DNA of 39,856 nucleotides from Deltaproteobacteria bacterium (GTDB taxonomy: Bacteria > Desulfobacterota > Syntrophia > Syntrophales > JAFGIO01), in contig JAFGIO010000065.1 in NCBI GenBank assembly GCA_016929555.1, forward strand, positions 1-39,856, written 5' to 3'. The notes beneath the pieces are model-generated. The model was not told the origin of the DNA, searched no databases, and saw nothing but the letters and a program-made list of their open reading frames with translations. Of the stretch, positions 38,981 to 39,856 are shown piece after piece (positions within the stretch are counted from its first letter, which is position 1; the number at the start of each line of letters is the position of its first letter). A program made the translations under genes and the position numbers.

Positions 38981-39856
38981 TCAATGGCCGGGTGCAGGGC
39001 GAAACAGGATCGGGGCTGCCGGCCGGCGAGCTTTGAAGGGCCGATAGAGAGGATCGCCCAGGAGAATCATCTGCCACGACCAGAAGGGATTCGAGAGGGT
39101 ATAGCAGTCCGCGAGTGAACCGCCGTTGAGCAGACAGCCGAAAAAGATCTCCGGTGCGGGAAAGGCATCCAGATAGGGTTCATCCACCGGCCCCAAGGTT
39201 GCAGCGACGCCTTTTTCCAACATGCTCTTGCACCATACCCTGCTTTCCACCTGCTTCAGTGTGGTACACTCTGCGCTAGCCACGTGGTATCCGACGGCGC
39301 CCCTTTTCCACGTGAAGGCATCCACGTATTTGCCGAGGCTGTACCAGCCGCAGTAGAGTGACGCATCCGGTGCCTGACCGGGTTGGAAAAGGGGTTCCCG
39401 CTCGTCTAGGATGACCTTCAGCCTGCCGCTCTTTTCCACAAGATTTGCCGTATTCCGGATTGCCCGGTCGTAGCGCTGATAAGGGGTAAGGTTCTTTTCA
39501 TCGATGCGAGGCCAACGCGCATCGAAGTATGCCTTACCCGACAGACCCTTCTTTTCCACAGCCAGGCTGTCGTCAATGACCCGGCGGACGACGGCAGCTG
39601 AAGGCCCGTCTAACCGGCTAACTGTAATGACCTTTTCAGACATGCGGGAAATATTCTTGTTTCTAAAAGGGAGAAAGTATGGATTCGGGAGCCGCCCTTC
39701 CAGGGGGTGTTTCGCATCCCTCACGAGGGCCAATTCCGAATCGACCGCAGCGCCCTGTCCCGACTTCTTCCGTCGGTAAATTTCCCTTTCGATATCGGTG
39801 ATCTTTTTCTGGAGTTTCTTCACCGCGTCCGTGCGGTCTTTATCAGTGAACTTCAA
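38981..39856 (-). CDS. TIGR03790-like protein (partial, N-terminus outside window)
   Basis: At least 291 residues; the 5' end is beyond the window. SRMSEKVITVSRLDGPSAAVVRRVIDDSL, ASLYCGWYSLGKYVDAFTWKRGAVGYHVASAECTTL, GVAATLGPVDEPYLDAFPAPEIFFGCLLNGGSLADCYTLSNPFWSWQMILLGDPLYRPF match the conserved core and GDPLYRPF end of TIGR03790. The family is uncharacterised, and is found in delta-type and other bacteria. Convergent with the second nitronate monooxygenase gene, 174 bases apart. Confidence 0.82.
   Translation of the reverse strand: MKFTDKDRTDAVKKLQKKITDIEREIYRRKKSGQGAAVDSELALVRDAKHPLEGRLPNPYFLPFRNKNISRMSEKVITVSRLDGPSAAVVRRVIDDSLAVEKKGLSGKAYFDARWPRIDEKNLTPYQRYDRAIRNTANLVEKSGRLKVILDEREPLFQPGQAPDASLYCGWYSLGKYVDAFTWKRGAVGYHVASAECTTLKQVESRVWCKSMLEKGVAATLGPVDEPYLDAFPAPEIFFGCLLNGGSLADCYTLSNPFWSWQMILLGDPLYRPFKARRPAAPILFRPAPGH

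Overview
The window looks like the chromosome of a GC-rich anaerobic bacterium of the former Deltaproteobacteria, probably near Syntrophales. This is inferred from the gene set: an NDP-forming acyl-CoA synthetase subunit, an aldo/keto reductase with a C-terminal ferredoxin-type domain, DUF169, tandem nitronate monooxygenase-like flavoproteins, a bacterial deoxyhypusine-synthase-like protein, and an IspH fused to a UbiA-like membrane domain. No species can be named from the sequence alone.

Layout. 1-9.1 kb is housekeeping: a partial diacylglycerol-kinase-like gene, a BaiN/HI0933 flavoprotein, the NAD(P)HX repair enzyme, a polyprenyl diphosphate synthase facing away from an fbp-fba gluconeogenesis pair, and adenine deaminase. 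9.4-15.3 kb is the accessory region and the main discovery of the window: a chromosomal integron. A tyrosine recombinase carrying the IntI-specific insertion (14037-15317, plus strand) faces away from a row of small minus-strand genes, nearly all toxin-antitoxin modules: HigBA-like, BrnT plus antitoxin, Phd/ParE, a lone HicA, RHH/MazF, and an orphan nucleotidyltransferase. Between them lie attC-like sites. The 7-base core boxes at the two ends of individual cassettes are exact reverse complements (GTTATCC/GGATAAC, GTTCGGC/GCCGAAC, GTTACCC/GGGTAAC), as expected for excised circles, so the proximal three cassettes are well supported. The distal part is decayed and contains the 5' part of a group II intron, in opposite orientation to the cassettes and next to an attC-like hairpin.

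15.4-28.3 kb is a long minus-strand block. It holds xseA-xseB-ispA-dxs-tlyA-ispH/ubiA (isoprenoid supply and DNA repair), then a lipoprotein, a NifU-domain protein and a small ferredoxin, then tmk-holB-ricT-metG. The integron sits between metG and ade.

28.5-39.9 kb is mostly plus strand: the deoxyhypusine-synthase-like gene, an acyl-CoA synthetase alpha-type protein, the Fe-S aldo/keto reductase, DUF169, an MmgE/PrpD protein, a membrane methyltransferase, a TetR regulator and two paralogous nitronate monooxygenase-like genes. This resembles a catabolic neighbourhood for CoA thioesters or organic acids, but no substrate can be read from it. The TetR region has two AT palindromes upstream and a perfect 15-bp-arm hairpin at its start. 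The window ends inside a TIGR03790-like gene.
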